A stretch of 23,795 bases of DNA, taken from NCBI GenBank assembly GCA_900552415.1, contig USAD01000006.1, positions 1-23,795 on the forward strand, in the 5' to 3' direction. Origin of the DNA: an uncultured Parabacteroides sp. (GTDB taxonomy: Bacteria > Bacteroidota > Bacteroidia > Bacteroidales > Tannerellaceae). Position 1 is the stretch's first letter; the number at the start of each line of letters is the position of its first letter. A program made the position numbers and the translations under genes. Shown here in pieces: positions 7,229 through 14,643 of the stretch. Below the pieces are notes generated by a model. That model was given only the letters and a program-made list of their open reading frames with translations. It made no database searches and had not been told where the DNA came from.

Positions 7229-8593
7229 ATGACACATACGAAAAGAGCAACATTCGGTAGTAAAATCGGCGTTATCCTGGCCACGGTCGGATGCGCCGTC
7301 GGACTGGGAAACATCTGGCGTTTCCCCTATATGCTGGGCGAGAATGGCGGCGCCGCCTTCTTGCTGGTCTATATCTCTTGCATCCTGTTCCTGGGCATAC
7401 CGGTCATGATAACCGAGTTTTTCATCGGCCGCTACTCGCGCAAGAACGCCGCCGGAGCCTTCAAGGTGATGGCTCCCGGCACGAAATGGAGCGTCATCGG
7501 CTATAACGGCGTCACCGCCGCCTTCCTGATCCTCGGCTACTATGCCGTCGTCTCGGGCTGGACACTCGAATACATCGTCCAAGCCTTCAGCGGCTCACTG
7601 GAAGGCAAGAACGCGACCGATTTCGCGGACGAGTTCACCGCCTTCTCGACCGGCGTGTTCCGTCCGATCCTCTGGACGGTCGTCTTCATCGCGCTCACGC
7701 ATATCATTATCGTCTCGGGCGTGAAAGAGGGCATCGAGCGAGCGTCAAAGGTAATGATGCCGGTGCTCTTCCTGATCCTGATCGCCCTGTGCGTCCGCTC
7801 GGCCACCCTGCCGGGCGCTTCCGAGGGATTGACGTTCCTCTTCAACCCCGATTTCTCGAAGATCGACTCGTCTGTCGTCTTGAGCGCAATGGGCCAGGCT
7901 TTCTTCTCGCTAAGTATCGGCATGGGCTGCCTCATCACTTATGCCTCCTATTTCGGGAAACAGACAAACTTGCAAACCACCGCCCTTCAGGTGACAATAC
8001 TCGATACGCTGGTGGCCGTACTGGCGGGTGTCATGATCTTCCCCGCCGTTTTCAGTTTTGGCATCGAGCCGACCACTGGCCCCGAGCTGGTCTTCATCAC
8101 CCTGCCCAACGTCTTCGAGCAATTGCCGTTTGGCAACATCTGGTCGTTCGTCTTCTTCGTGCTTTTGGCTTTGGCGGCATTGACCTCAACGATCTCGTTG
8201 CACGAGGTATCGACCGCCTACGTACACGAGGAATATCACGTCTCGCGCAAGAAGGCAGCAATCATCGTCTCGGTCGGTGTCACGATTGTCGGCATACTCT
8301 GTTCGCTCTCAATGGGCGTCCTGAAATCCTATACGCTTTTCGGGCTGAACTTCTTCAACCTGCTCGACTTCGTCACGGCGAAGATCATGCTTCCGCTGGG
8401 CGGCATGATGATCTGCATCTTCACCGCCAAACGGGTCGATAAGCTGTTGCTGAAAGAGGAGGTGACGAACCACGGGACGATCCGTTTCTATTTCTTCAAC
8501 ACTTACGCCTTCTTCGTGAAGTATATCGCACCGATCGCGATCGGCCTGATCTTCCTCAACGAACTGGGGCTTCTCAACTGGCTCACGAAGTAA
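7229..8593 (+). CDS. Neurotransmitter:sodium symporter (NSS) family transporter
   Basis: Inner-membrane Na+-coupled solute symporter of the NSS/SNF (LeuT-like) family, most likely importing an amino acid or related compound. The 454-residue protein begins with the diagnostic TM1 region, GCAVGLGNIWRFPY (21-34), with the unwound GLGN that binds Na+ and substrate, and continues GENGGAAF. About eleven or twelve hydrophobic segments follow, which is the normal range for bacterial NSS proteins. GIEPTTGPELVFITLP, near residue 275, is another conserved family region. It starts 22 nt after the ABC ATPase gene and ends one base before the HhH gene. Substrate cannot be assigned from sequence. Confidence 0.93.
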   Translation: MTHTKRATFGSKIGVILATVGCAVGLGNIWRFPYMLGENGGAAFLLVYISCILFLGIPVMITEFFIGRYSRKNAAGAFKVMAPGTKWSVIGYNGVTAAFLILGYYAVVSGWTLEYIVQAFSGSLEGKNATDFADEFTAFSTGVFRPILWTVVFIALTHIIIVSGVKEGIERASKVMMPVLFLILIALCVRSATLPGASEGLTFLFNPDFSKIDSSVVLSAMGQAFFSLSIGMGCLITYASYFGKQTNLQTTALQVTILDTLVAVLAGVMIFPAVFSFGIEPTTGPELVFITLPNVFEQLPFGNIWSFVFFVLLALAALTSTISLHEVSTAYVHEEYHVSRKKAAIIVSVGVTIVGILCSLSMGVLKSYTLFGLNFFNLLDFVTAKIMLPLGGMMICIFTAKRVDKLLLKEEVTNHGTIRFYFFNTYAFFVKYIAPIAIGLIFLNELGLLNWLTK

Positions 8594-8594
8594 A

Positions 8595-9320
8595 ATGGGC
8601 TGGCGCGACTTGCTCTATTTCTCGCGGGGCGAACGACGGGCGCTCTGCCTCCTGCTGGCGATCGTCGCCGGAGGCTGGGGCCTCATGGTCTGGATGGATC
8701 ACCAGTCGACCAACCAACCGCCCGAGGAAACAGGACCCCAACAGGTCGCGCCAGACGACACCATCCCGACGGCCGTAACAACCGCCGACACGGTGATCAC
8801 GCCCCAAACAGGCCGGCGACCAACCACGCCGCTCCGTGCCGAGCGCGCCCCGATCGACCGCCGGGTCCGGGAATACCGCTATCCGCCCCGCAAGTCGGAT
8901 AAGTTTCCGGAAGGTACGGTCGTCGAGCTCAACAGGGCCGACAGCCTGACGCTCCAACGCGTGCCGGGCATCGGCCCCACTTTCGCCCGCCGCATCGTCA
9001 AGTACCGCGAGCTGCTGGGCGGCTTTCGCGAGGTCGGACAGCTGCGTGAGGTCTATGGCATCACGCCCGAGCGTTATGCCGCGCTCAGCCCCTGGTTTCG
9101 GGCCGACACGTCGCTCCTGGTCCGCCGCGATCTCAACCAGCTCTCGTTTAAGGAGATGCTCCGCCATCCCTACATCGACTTCGATCAGGCCCGTGCCCTC
9201 ACCAACCTGATCCGCCGCAAAGGGCGTATCAGCGGCTGGGACGAGGTGCGCCTGCTCGACGAGTTCCCCGAGGCGGCCATACAAAAATTGGACGCGTATT
9301 TCGGGTTCTCAGCCCATTAA
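8595..9320 (+). CDS. Membrane-anchored helix-hairpin-helix (ComEA-like) protein
   Basis: A 241-residue protein with an N-terminal membrane anchor (about 15-34, after a basic WRDLLYFSRGERR stretch). A proline/threonine-rich linker (35-105) follows, then two helix-hairpin-helix units. The first has ELNRADSLTL and VPGIGPTFARRIVKYRE (about 111-166), close to the DNA-binding domain of ComEA/comEA-like competence proteins. The second (about 179-238) is more diverged, with ARALTNLIRRKGRISGWDE. By analogy it would bind double-stranded DNA on the periplasmic side, but many Bacteroidota carry such proteins with no known competence role, so function is inference. It is the last gene of the run, 1 nt after the symporter, and converges on the minus-strand lipoprotein gene. 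Confidence 0.8.
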   Translation: MGWRDLLYFSRGERRALCLLLAIVAGGWGLMVWMDHQSTNQPPEETGPQQVAPDDTIPTAVTTADTVITPQTGRRPTTPLRAERAPIDRRVREYRYPPRKSDKFPEGTVVELNRADSLTLQRVPGIGPTFARRIVKYRELLGGFREVGQLREVYGITPERYAALSPWFRADTSLLVRRDLNQLSFKEMLRHPYIDFDQARALTNLIRRKGRISGWDEVRLLDEFPEAAIQKLDAYFGFSAH

Positions 9321-9359
9321 AATACACGTCCAACCGATCAGTTCCGTCTCTCTTCGCGC

Positions 9360-9557
9360 TTATTCCACGACAATCGCCTCCCGCGAGACGGACAAGGAGT
9401 CCATCGCCAATGAGGCCGATCCGGGCGTCGAGGGATCGCCATAGCCGCCCTCACCATATTCTCCCTCATAATAAGACGGCTCGTCGTCTTTCGAGCAAGA
9501 GCTCATGATCCCCAAAGCGATCATGCCCAAGAATCCCATTACAATTACCTTTTTCAT
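9360..9557 (-). CDS. Small Tyr/Gly/Glu-rich lipoprotein
   Basis: A 65-residue protein that I do not recognise by family. A signal sequence with hydrophobic core VIVMGFLGMIALGIM ends at Cys21 in MSSC, a plausible type II (lipoprotein) site. The mature protein begins CSKDDEPSYY. Lys followed by acidic residues just after the Cys matches the lipoprotein export signal of Bacteroidota, so surface display is possible (inference). Next comes a short Tyr/Glu/Gly-rich stretch (EGEYGEGGYGDP), and the C-terminal 20 residues look unstructured. The gene starts 26 nt after the M16 peptidase stop, so the two are probably co-transcribed. Confidence 0.65.
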   Translation of the reverse strand: MKKVIVMGFLGMIALGIMSSCSKDDEPSYYEGEYGEGGYGDPSTPGSASLAMDSLSVSREAIVVE

Positions 9558-9583
9558 ATCACCTAATTATTTTAAATAGTCCT

Positions 9584-10813
9584 TTACTCATATATCAAGC
9601 ACGAGAGGGCGGCGGGATCGAACACCTCGTTGGCGGCGGCCAGCACGTCGTCGGCCGTCAGGCGATCGATCTGGGCGAAGACCTCCGGCAGCGTATCGTA
9701 GCGGTTGTAATGCAGGAAGCTCTTGCCCAAGCCGAGGAACAGGCTCTCGCGGTTGTCGCTCGCGACGCCCAGCTGCCCCATCAGCTGCTTCTTGGCGGTG
9801 GCGAGGCGTGTCGTCGTCAATCGCCGCTCGCGCAACAGGGCCAGCTCCCTACGCGTCAGGCGCAACGCCTTGTCGAGCTTCTTCGGGTCGGTACCGAAAT
9901 AGATCGTCGCCACGCCCGTATCGGTATAAGAGGTGATGTTCGACTCGACCGTATAGACCAGCCCCTCGCGCTCGCGCAGGGCGACGTTGAGGCGGCTGTT
10001 CATGCCGGGCCCGCCCAGCAGGTTGTTGAGCAGGAACAGGGCGACACGCCGGTCGTCGTGCAGGCTGTAGGCCCGGCCGCCCAGCAAGACGTGCGCCTGG
10101 TGCGTCTCCTTCGCCACCCGCTCGCTGACGGCGGCCACGGGCGGCGGGGCGATCCGTTCGCGCGGCGCCATCGACCGGTCCGCGGCGCCCAGCCATTCCA
10201 TCGCCATCCGGCGGATCCGCCGGAAATCGGTCCGCCCCATCGAGAAGAGCAGCATATTGGCGGGCACGTAATAGCGGTCCATGAAGCCGCGGCCCGAGGC
10301 GGTGTTGAAGGTCAGGAGCGACCGCTCGTCGCCCAGGATCGCGTGGCCCAGCGCGTGCCCCTTGAAAAGCAGGTTCTCAAACTCGTCGAAGATCAGCTCC
10401 GAGGGGCTGTCCTCATACGAGTTGATCTCGTCGAGGATCACCTCCACCTCCTTCTCGATCTCGCGGGCCGGGAAACGGGCGTTGAGCGCCAGGTCGGCCA
10501 TCAGCTCGAGCGCCCGCCCGAAATGCTCCTCCATGAAGATCGAGTAGATGAAGGTCTCCTCCTTCGTCGTATAGGCGTTCAGCTCGCCGCCAACGTTCTC
10601 CATGCGGTTCAGGATGTGCCACGAGCGCCGCTTGTCCGTCCCCTTGAAAAGCATATGCTCCACGAAATGGGCCAGTCCCATCTCGTCGGGGCGCTCGTCG
10701 CGGGTGCCGGCGTTCACCGCGAGGCCGCAATAGGCCACCGGCGAGTCGACCGGCAGGTGCACCAGCCGCAGGCCGTTCGGCAACGTATCTGCTATGTAAT
10801 CCAGGTTGCTCAT
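9584..10813 (-). CDS. M16 family zinc metallopeptidase
   Basis: Peptidase of the M16 (pitrilysin/processing-peptidase) family, 409 residues with the usual two homologous domains of the short bacterial form. The zinc site is complete: inverted motif HFVEH (His49, Glu52, His53) and the distal ligand Glu129 in EVILDEI, at the spacing typical of HxxEH-x75-E. The C-terminal domain has the conserved GGPGMNSRLNVALREREGLVYTV region (about 267-289), containing the R/Y substrate-binding element. No signal peptide is visible, so it is probably cytoplasmic. Bacterial relatives degrade peptides, and some are adjacent to other M16 units; here the only partner is the tiny lipoprotein. A TACCTTCG -7-like box lies 24 nt upstream. 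Confidence 0.93.
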   Translation of the reverse strand: MSNLDYIADTLPNGLRLVHLPVDSPVAYCGLAVNAGTRDERPDEMGLAHFVEHMLFKGTDKRRSWHILNRMENVGGELNAYTTKEETFIYSIFMEEHFGRALELMADLALNARFPAREIEKEVEVILDEINSYEDSPSELIFDEFENLLFKGHALGHAILGDERSLLTFNTASGRGFMDRYYVPANMLLFSMGRTDFRRIRRMAMEWLGAADRSMAPRERIAPPPVAAVSERVAKETHQAHVLLGGRAYSLHDDRRVALFLLNNLLGGPGMNSRLNVALREREGLVYTVESNITSYTDTGVATIYFGTDPKKLDKALRLTRRELALLRERRLTTTRLATAKKQLMGQLGVASDNRESLFLGLGKSFLHYNRYDTLPEVFAQIDRLTADDVLAAANEVFDPAALSCLIYE

Positions 10814-10836
10814 CTTTTCTCAAATAAAATCCGGCG

Positions 10837-10844
10837 CGAAGGTA
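10837..10844 (-). promoter_or_regulatory. Candidate -7 box for the M16 peptidase gene
   Basis: On the minus strand TACCTTCG matches the Bacteroidota -7 pattern TAnnTTCG and is followed by CGCC, 24 nt before the M16 ATG. No TTTG -33 element is seen at the usual distance, so this is a weak call. Confidence 0.35.
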
Positions 10845-11204
10845 ATGATAATTCGCCGAATCCCTTCCGGCAGGGCCAGACAGAAATCCCGCGACAAGCG
10901 CGCCGGCCTGCCGCGGGACAACCACTCCCTATACTTCAGAAACTACGTTCAATATCCAGGATTTCGCGTCAGAACTCCCTTTTTGGCCAAATCCATGACA
11001 GGTTGTGGTATGGGGTAAATAGGTGTTGATCACATCATGACAAAGGAAACGGGTTCATGTTTCATAAATGTTAAAGGGGCGTGAATAATCCATGATCCCG
11101 AAAACGTCAAAATAAAAGACTGGACAACGTTTTCGCGAAAAATAAATATAACTCTAATACAGAAAAATAAAAGACAGGAGTTGTTATCCAGGAAAAATGC
11201 TTAC
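10845..11204. other. Gene-free spacer with GC-rich inverted repeats
   Basis: No gene is visible. TCCCGCG (10887-10893) pairs with CGCGGGA (10912-10918); overlapping it, CGGCAGGGCC (10868-10877) can pair with GGCCTGCCG (10905-10913) with one bulge, so the two folds exclude each other. A 12-bp palindrome TTTTCGCGAAAA lies at 11130-11141. The stretch from about 10930 to 11200 is AT-richer than its neighbours. Confidence 0.5.
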
Positions 11205-11238
11205 CTTTCCCCTCGCTTCCGGCATGCGAGGGGGAAAG
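11205..11238. repeat. Long inverted repeat preceding the palindrome array
   Basis: CTTTCCCCTCGC (11205-11216) pairs with GCGAGGGGGAAAG (11226-11238) with one bulged base and a 9-nt loop. It has no U-run directly after it on either strand. It immediately precedes the 41-bp palindrome array and may belong to the same repeat element. Confidence 0.6.
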
Positions 11239-11255
11239 ATCTTCCAGAAAGGAGC

Positions 11256-11353
11256 TTCGTCAGCCGACGAAACGGCAAAAAACAGTTTTCCGGGCCTTCG
11301 TCGATCGACGAAACGGCAAAAAACAGTTTTCCGGGCCTTCGTCGATCGACGAA
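11256..11353. repeat. 41-bp-period array of three 16-bp palindromes
   Basis: Three palindromes of form TTCGTC-NNNN-GACGAA lie at 11256-11271, 11297-11312 and 11338-11353, exactly 41 bp apart. The last two are the perfect palindrome TTCGTCGATCGACGAA; the first has AGCC in the centre. The two 25-bp spacers between them are identical. Each GACGAA…TTCGTC unit can alternatively fold as its own hairpin around the spacer, with an AAAA/TTTT inner stem. It ends 50 nt before the DUF6261-like gene. Confidence 0.85.
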
Positions 11354-11403
11354 ACAGGTCGGAAGGATAAGAATTGAATTTATTAACACTAAATAATAAT
11401 ATT

Positions 11404-12228
11404 ATGAGAAGCATAACAATCCTTTTGAGCATCGCGCTAGGCAGATTGAACAACGCCGAGTACCTTAACCTGATGAGCCGCCTGCAGAAGCTCGTGGAGA
11501 CGGCCACGCCGACGGCCGTGGGGCTGACGGCGGAAGAGTTTGACGAGTTCAAGGATCTCGTGGAGCAATTGCAGGACCGCATCAACTACACCACCGCGAG
11601 CGACCGCACCGCCCTGCTCGACACGCTCGACAGCCAGCGCGACAGCGTGCTCACCTTCCTCTTCTCCACCATCAACAACAGCGCGAAGATGCCGATCGAG
11701 GCGCAAAGCGCCGCCGGCAGTGCCCTGGCCCGGATCACCCACCCCTATACGAGTATCCAAAGCGACCAGGACCAGCAGGAGACGGTCAAGATCAAGGGCC
11801 TGCTGAAAGACCTCGACACGGAGGAGGCAAAGGCTCATCTGGCGACACTGAACCTGACCGACGCCGTCGCCAAACTGCAAGAGATCAACGACGAGTACGA
11901 GACGCAAAGTGCCGCCCGCGCCCGCGACAAGGAGGCGGCCCGGATGAGCACCGAGTCGGGCACGAACCTCCGCAAGCGCCTCGACCCGATCTTCGAGGCC
12001 ATCCGGCAGATCACACTGGCGGAGAGCATCGCCAAGCCGACCGACGTGACGGCGGAATTCATCCTCGGTTTCAACTCGGCCATCCGCGAGGTGAACACGC
12101 TCTATAACCAGCGCACCGGAAAGACCCAGTCGGGCGACGGCGAGACCGTCCTGCCCGGCACAGACCCGGAAACGCCCGAGGAACCCCAAGAGCCAGGCGG
12201 CGATGGTGGCACGCCGGGCGAGGTTTAA
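11404..12228 (+). CDS. DUF6261-like protein of unknown function
   Basis: A 274-residue, mostly helical protein that I place tentatively in DUF6261, a family I associate with Bacteroides and Parabacteroides. The body (1-240) is heptad-like and rich in Ala, Leu, Glu and Thr, with features such as LSIALGRLNNAEYLNLMSRL near the start and FNSAIREVNTLYNQRTGKT near the end. The last about 35 residues form an acidic Pro/Gly/Glu tail (PETPEEPQEPGGDGG). The N-terminal hydrophobic patch is too short and amphipathic for a signal peptide. I use the ATG at 11404; an in-frame TTG at 11374 would add ten unlikely residues. The palindrome array sits directly upstream. No function is known to me. Confidence 0.75.
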   Translation: MRSITILLSIALGRLNNAEYLNLMSRLQKLVETATPTAVGLTAEEFDEFKDLVEQLQDRINYTTASDRTALLDTLDSQRDSVLTFLFSTINNSAKMPIEAQSAAGSALARITHPYTSIQSDQDQQETVKIKGLLKDLDTEEAKAHLATLNLTDAVAKLQEINDEYETQSAARARDKEAARMSTESGTNLRKRLDPIFEAIRQITLAESIAKPTDVTAEFILGFNSAIREVNTLYNQRTGKTQSGDGETVLPGTDPETPEEPQEPGGDGGTPGEV

Positions 12229-12294
12229 ACGCATTAGGCCATTTTTAGGAGAATTTTTCCTGAAAATATAATCCAGACATAAAATTAAAGACCT

Positions 12295-13929
12295 ATGGCA
12301 AACAGAAATACTTTTCTCTTTTTAATGCTTTTAGTGCTTTGCGCCTGCGGTGGCGAATCGCCTGTCGACAAGGCGGCGCGGCTCGCCTCCACCGAACGGC
12401 TGCGGCAGCACACCGAGGCCATCGCCCACGACTCGTGCCAGGGGCGCAAGCCCTTCACGCCGGGTGCCGACAGGGCGGTCGGCTACATCGCCGGCCAGAT
12501 GCGCGCGCTCGGCCTGACGCCCTTCGACGGCGACTCCTACCTGCAGTCGGTCAAGCTGATCGCGGCCCGCACGGAGGCCTCGCCCGAGATGACGCTCAAG
12601 ACCCCGAAAGGGACGACGCGCCTCCGCAAGCTGGAGGACTTCACCGCCTTCTCCGCCCGCATCGAGCCGACGATCGAGATCGACGACGCCCAACTGGTGT
12701 TCGCCGGCTATGGCATCGTCGCCCCGGAATACGGGAAGAACGACTACGCGGGCATCGAGAACCCCGGCGACAAGGTGGCGGTGGTCCTCGTCAACGACCC
12801 GGGTCTCGACGGGGGCGACCCGGACTATTTCAGCGGCGACATCATGACCTACTACGGCCGCTGGCGCTATAAGTTCGAGGAGGCCGCCCGCCAGGGGCTG
12901 AAAGGGGCGCTCATCATCCACGACACGCGGGGCGCCGGCTATCCCTGGTCGGTCGTGCAGGCCTCCGCCAAGTCGAAGATGTATGTCGACGACGGCAACG
13001 ACGACTACCATTGCCCGCTCAACGGCTGGATCCAGCAGGAGGCCGCCCGCCGGCTGCTGGCCGACAACGGTTATGACCTCGACCAGCTGCGCGCCATCGC
13101 CCGGCGGGCCGACTTCAGGCCCCTCGAGCTGGCCTCGACCGTGAGCGTCTCGATGGAGAACCGCTTCGAGCGCGACGAGAGCCCCAACCTGATCGGCTAC
13201 ATCCCCGGCAGCGAGCCGACCGACGAGAGCGTCGTCTACCTCGGCCACTGGGACCACCTCGGCCATGGCGCGCCCATCGACGGCGACTCGATCATCAACG
13301 GGGCGACCGACAACGCCGTGGCCGTCGCCTGGATGCTCGAGATCGCCCGCTGCTTCCAGTCGCTCGACGTGAAGCCGAGAAGGAACATCGTCTTCCTGTC
13401 GCCCACCTGCGAGGAGAGCGGCCTGCTCGGCACCCAATACTACGTGGCCCACCCGCTCTTCCCGATCGAGAAGGTGGCCGCCGTGATCAACATGGACGTG
13501 GTGCCGCTCTGGGGCGAGAACAACGACGTGACGATCACCGGCTACGGGCAGTCGAACCTCGACTCGCTCGTCGCCGTCATCGCCCGAAAGCAGGGCCGCT
13601 ACATCATGCCCGACCCCGACGCGTCGAACGGCATGTTCTACCGCTCCGACCACCTGCCCTTCATGCGGCGCGGCGTCCCCGCCATGTTCGCCAAGGGGTG
13701 GAACGACAACCGGCAGCACGGGAAGGCCTGGTCGGCCGAGCGCGTCAAGGACTATTGGGCCAACACCTACCATAAGCCGACCGACCAGACCCATCCGGAG
13801 AGCGACGACTACGGCGGCCTGCTCCAGGAGGTGCGCCTCTTCTTCGAGCTGGGCTACCGGCTGGCCGAGGGGCACGACTACCCGCGCTGGAATCCCAAGT
13901 CGGAGTTCGGCCAGATCCTGGAGCGATAA
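12295..13929 (+). CDS. M28 family zinc aminopeptidase-like lipoprotein
   Basis: Secreted di-zinc peptidase of family M28 (aminopeptidase/PA-domain type), 544 residues. A lipoprotein signal (FLFLMLLVLCAC) places the lipidated Cys at 18. An inserted PA-like domain covers about 125-285. The full set of metal ligands and catalytic residues can be seen: His318 in GHWDH, Asp339 in NGATDNA, the Glu373-Glu374 pair in TCEESG (general base and ligand), Asp401 in NMD, and His453 in YRSDH. It should therefore be active, trimming N-terminal residues from peptides in the periplasm or at the surface. It starts 66 nt after the DUF6261-like gene and may share its transcript. No classical -7 box is seen in that gap. 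Confidence 0.93.
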   Translation: MANRNTFLFLMLLVLCACGGESPVDKAARLASTERLRQHTEAIAHDSCQGRKPFTPGADRAVGYIAGQMRALGLTPFDGDSYLQSVKLIAARTEASPEMTLKTPKGTTRLRKLEDFTAFSARIEPTIEIDDAQLVFAGYGIVAPEYGKNDYAGIENPGDKVAVVLVNDPGLDGGDPDYFSGDIMTYYGRWRYKFEEAARQGLKGALIIHDTRGAGYPWSVVQASAKSKMYVDDGNDDYHCPLNGWIQQEAARRLLADNGYDLDQLRAIARRADFRPLELASTVSVSMENRFERDESPNLIGYIPGSEPTDESVVYLGHWDHLGHGAPIDGDSIINGATDNAVAVAWMLEIARCFQSLDVKPRRNIVFLSPTCEESGLLGTQYYVAHPLFPIEKVAAVINMDVVPLWGENNDVTITGYGQSNLDSLVAVIARKQGRYIMPDPDASNGMFYRSDHLPFMRRGVPAMFAKGWNDNRQHGKAWSAERVKDYWANTYHKPTDQTHPESDDYGGLLQEVRLFFELGYRLAEGHDYPRWNPKSEFGQILER

Positions 13930-13967
13930 AAAAAGCGCGTCATAGCGCAAGTCTTGGCAAATATCCA

Positions 13968-13975
13968 TACTTTCG
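13968..13975 (+). promoter_or_regulatory. Candidate -7 box for the SIS isomerase gene
   Basis: TACTTTCG followed by CG fits the TAnnTTCG pattern and lies 26 nt before the ATG at 14002. It lies in the 72-bp gap after the M28 gene, so the isomerase–kinase pair may have its own promoter. No convincing -33 element is present. Confidence 0.4.
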
Positions 13976-14001
13976 CGACAGAACACATAAAAGAACATAT
14001 C

Positions 14002-14619
14002 ATGACCAACGAGAACATCGTTTCCATACTGGAGCACGAGGCGGACGCCGTCCGCCACATCCCCGTGACTCCCGCTTTCGACGAGGCCATCGCGCTGATC
14101 GTCGAGCATGTCCATCACCGGCGCGGCAGGCTGATCACGAGCGGCATGGGCAAGGCCGGACAGATCGCCATGAACATCGCCACCACCTTCAGCTCGACCG
14201 GGACGCCGGCCTTCTTCCTGCATCCCAGCGAGGCGCAGCACGGCGACCTGGGCATCATCCGCGACGAGGACCTGCTGCTGCTCATCTCCAACTCGGGCAA
14301 GACCCGTGAGCTGGTGGAGCTGATCTCGCTGGCCCGCGGCCTGGTGCCCCACATGCGTTTCATCGTGATCACCGGCAACCCCGACAGCCCGCTGGCGCAT
14401 GAGGCCGACATTTGCCTCTTCACCGGCAACCCGAAAGAGGTCTGCCCGCTGGGGCTGACGCCGACCACCTCGACGACGGTGATGACCGTCATCGGCGACA
14501 TCCTGGTCGTCGGCACCATGCGACGCATCCAATTCAGCAACGCGGAGTACGCCAAGCGGCACCACGGCGGTTACCTTGGCTCGAAAAGCCGCGAGCAATC
14601 CCAGAACGAACAACAGTAA
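14002..14619 (+). CDS. Single-domain SIS sugar-phosphate isomerase (KdsD/GutQ-like)
   Basis: Aldose-ketose sugar-phosphate isomerase of the KpsF/GutQ/KdsD type, probably arabinose-5-phosphate isomerase, which makes the precursor of Kdo for LPS. The 205-residue protein contains one SIS domain with SGMGKAGQIA (47-56), HPSEAQHGDLG (74-84, with family-conserved His80), SNSGKTREL (96-104) and AKRHHGGYLG (184-193). The paired CBS domains of the E. coli enzymes (about 320 residues) are absent. CBS-less versions are known in Bacteroides, so this is not a truncation. A 6-phospho-3-hexuloisomerase is the main alternative, but the HGDLG and GGxLG motifs favour KdsD. I start at ATG 14002; the frame is open upstream. 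The PfkB kinase gene begins 24 nt downstream. Confidence 0.88.
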   Translation: MTNENIVSILEHEADAVRHIPVTPAFDEAIALIVEHVHHRRGRLITSGMGKAGQIAMNIATTFSSTGTPAFFLHPSEAQHGDLGIIRDEDLLLLISNSGKTRELVELISLARGLVPHMRFIVITGNPDSPLAHEADICLFTGNPKEVCPLGLTPTTSTTVMTVIGDILVVGTMRRIQFSNAEYAKRHHGGYLGSKSREQSQNEQQ

Positions 14620-14643
14620 GCGACCAACAAAAACAGCAAACGT

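Noticed and set aside
11256..11353. CRISPR array
   Set aside because: The repeats are 16-bp palindromes but the two spacers are identical and no cas genes are near.
11374..11403. TTG-initiated N-terminal extension of the DUF6261-like protein
   Set aside because: The ten added residues are encoded by AT-rich leader DNA unlike the gene body, and an ATG follows directly at 11404.
11184..11585. Minus-strand frames translating the palindrome array into repeated Arg/Pro-rich peptides
   Set aside because: The peptide repetition is only the 41-bp DNA repeat read through; there is no protein-like composition outside it and it runs into the sense DUF6261-like gene.
13932..13948. GCGC-GTCATA-GCGC hairpin after the M28 gene as a terminator
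   Set aside because: The stem is only 4 bp and the A-run precedes it on the plus strand, so it would work only in the direction where no gene ends.
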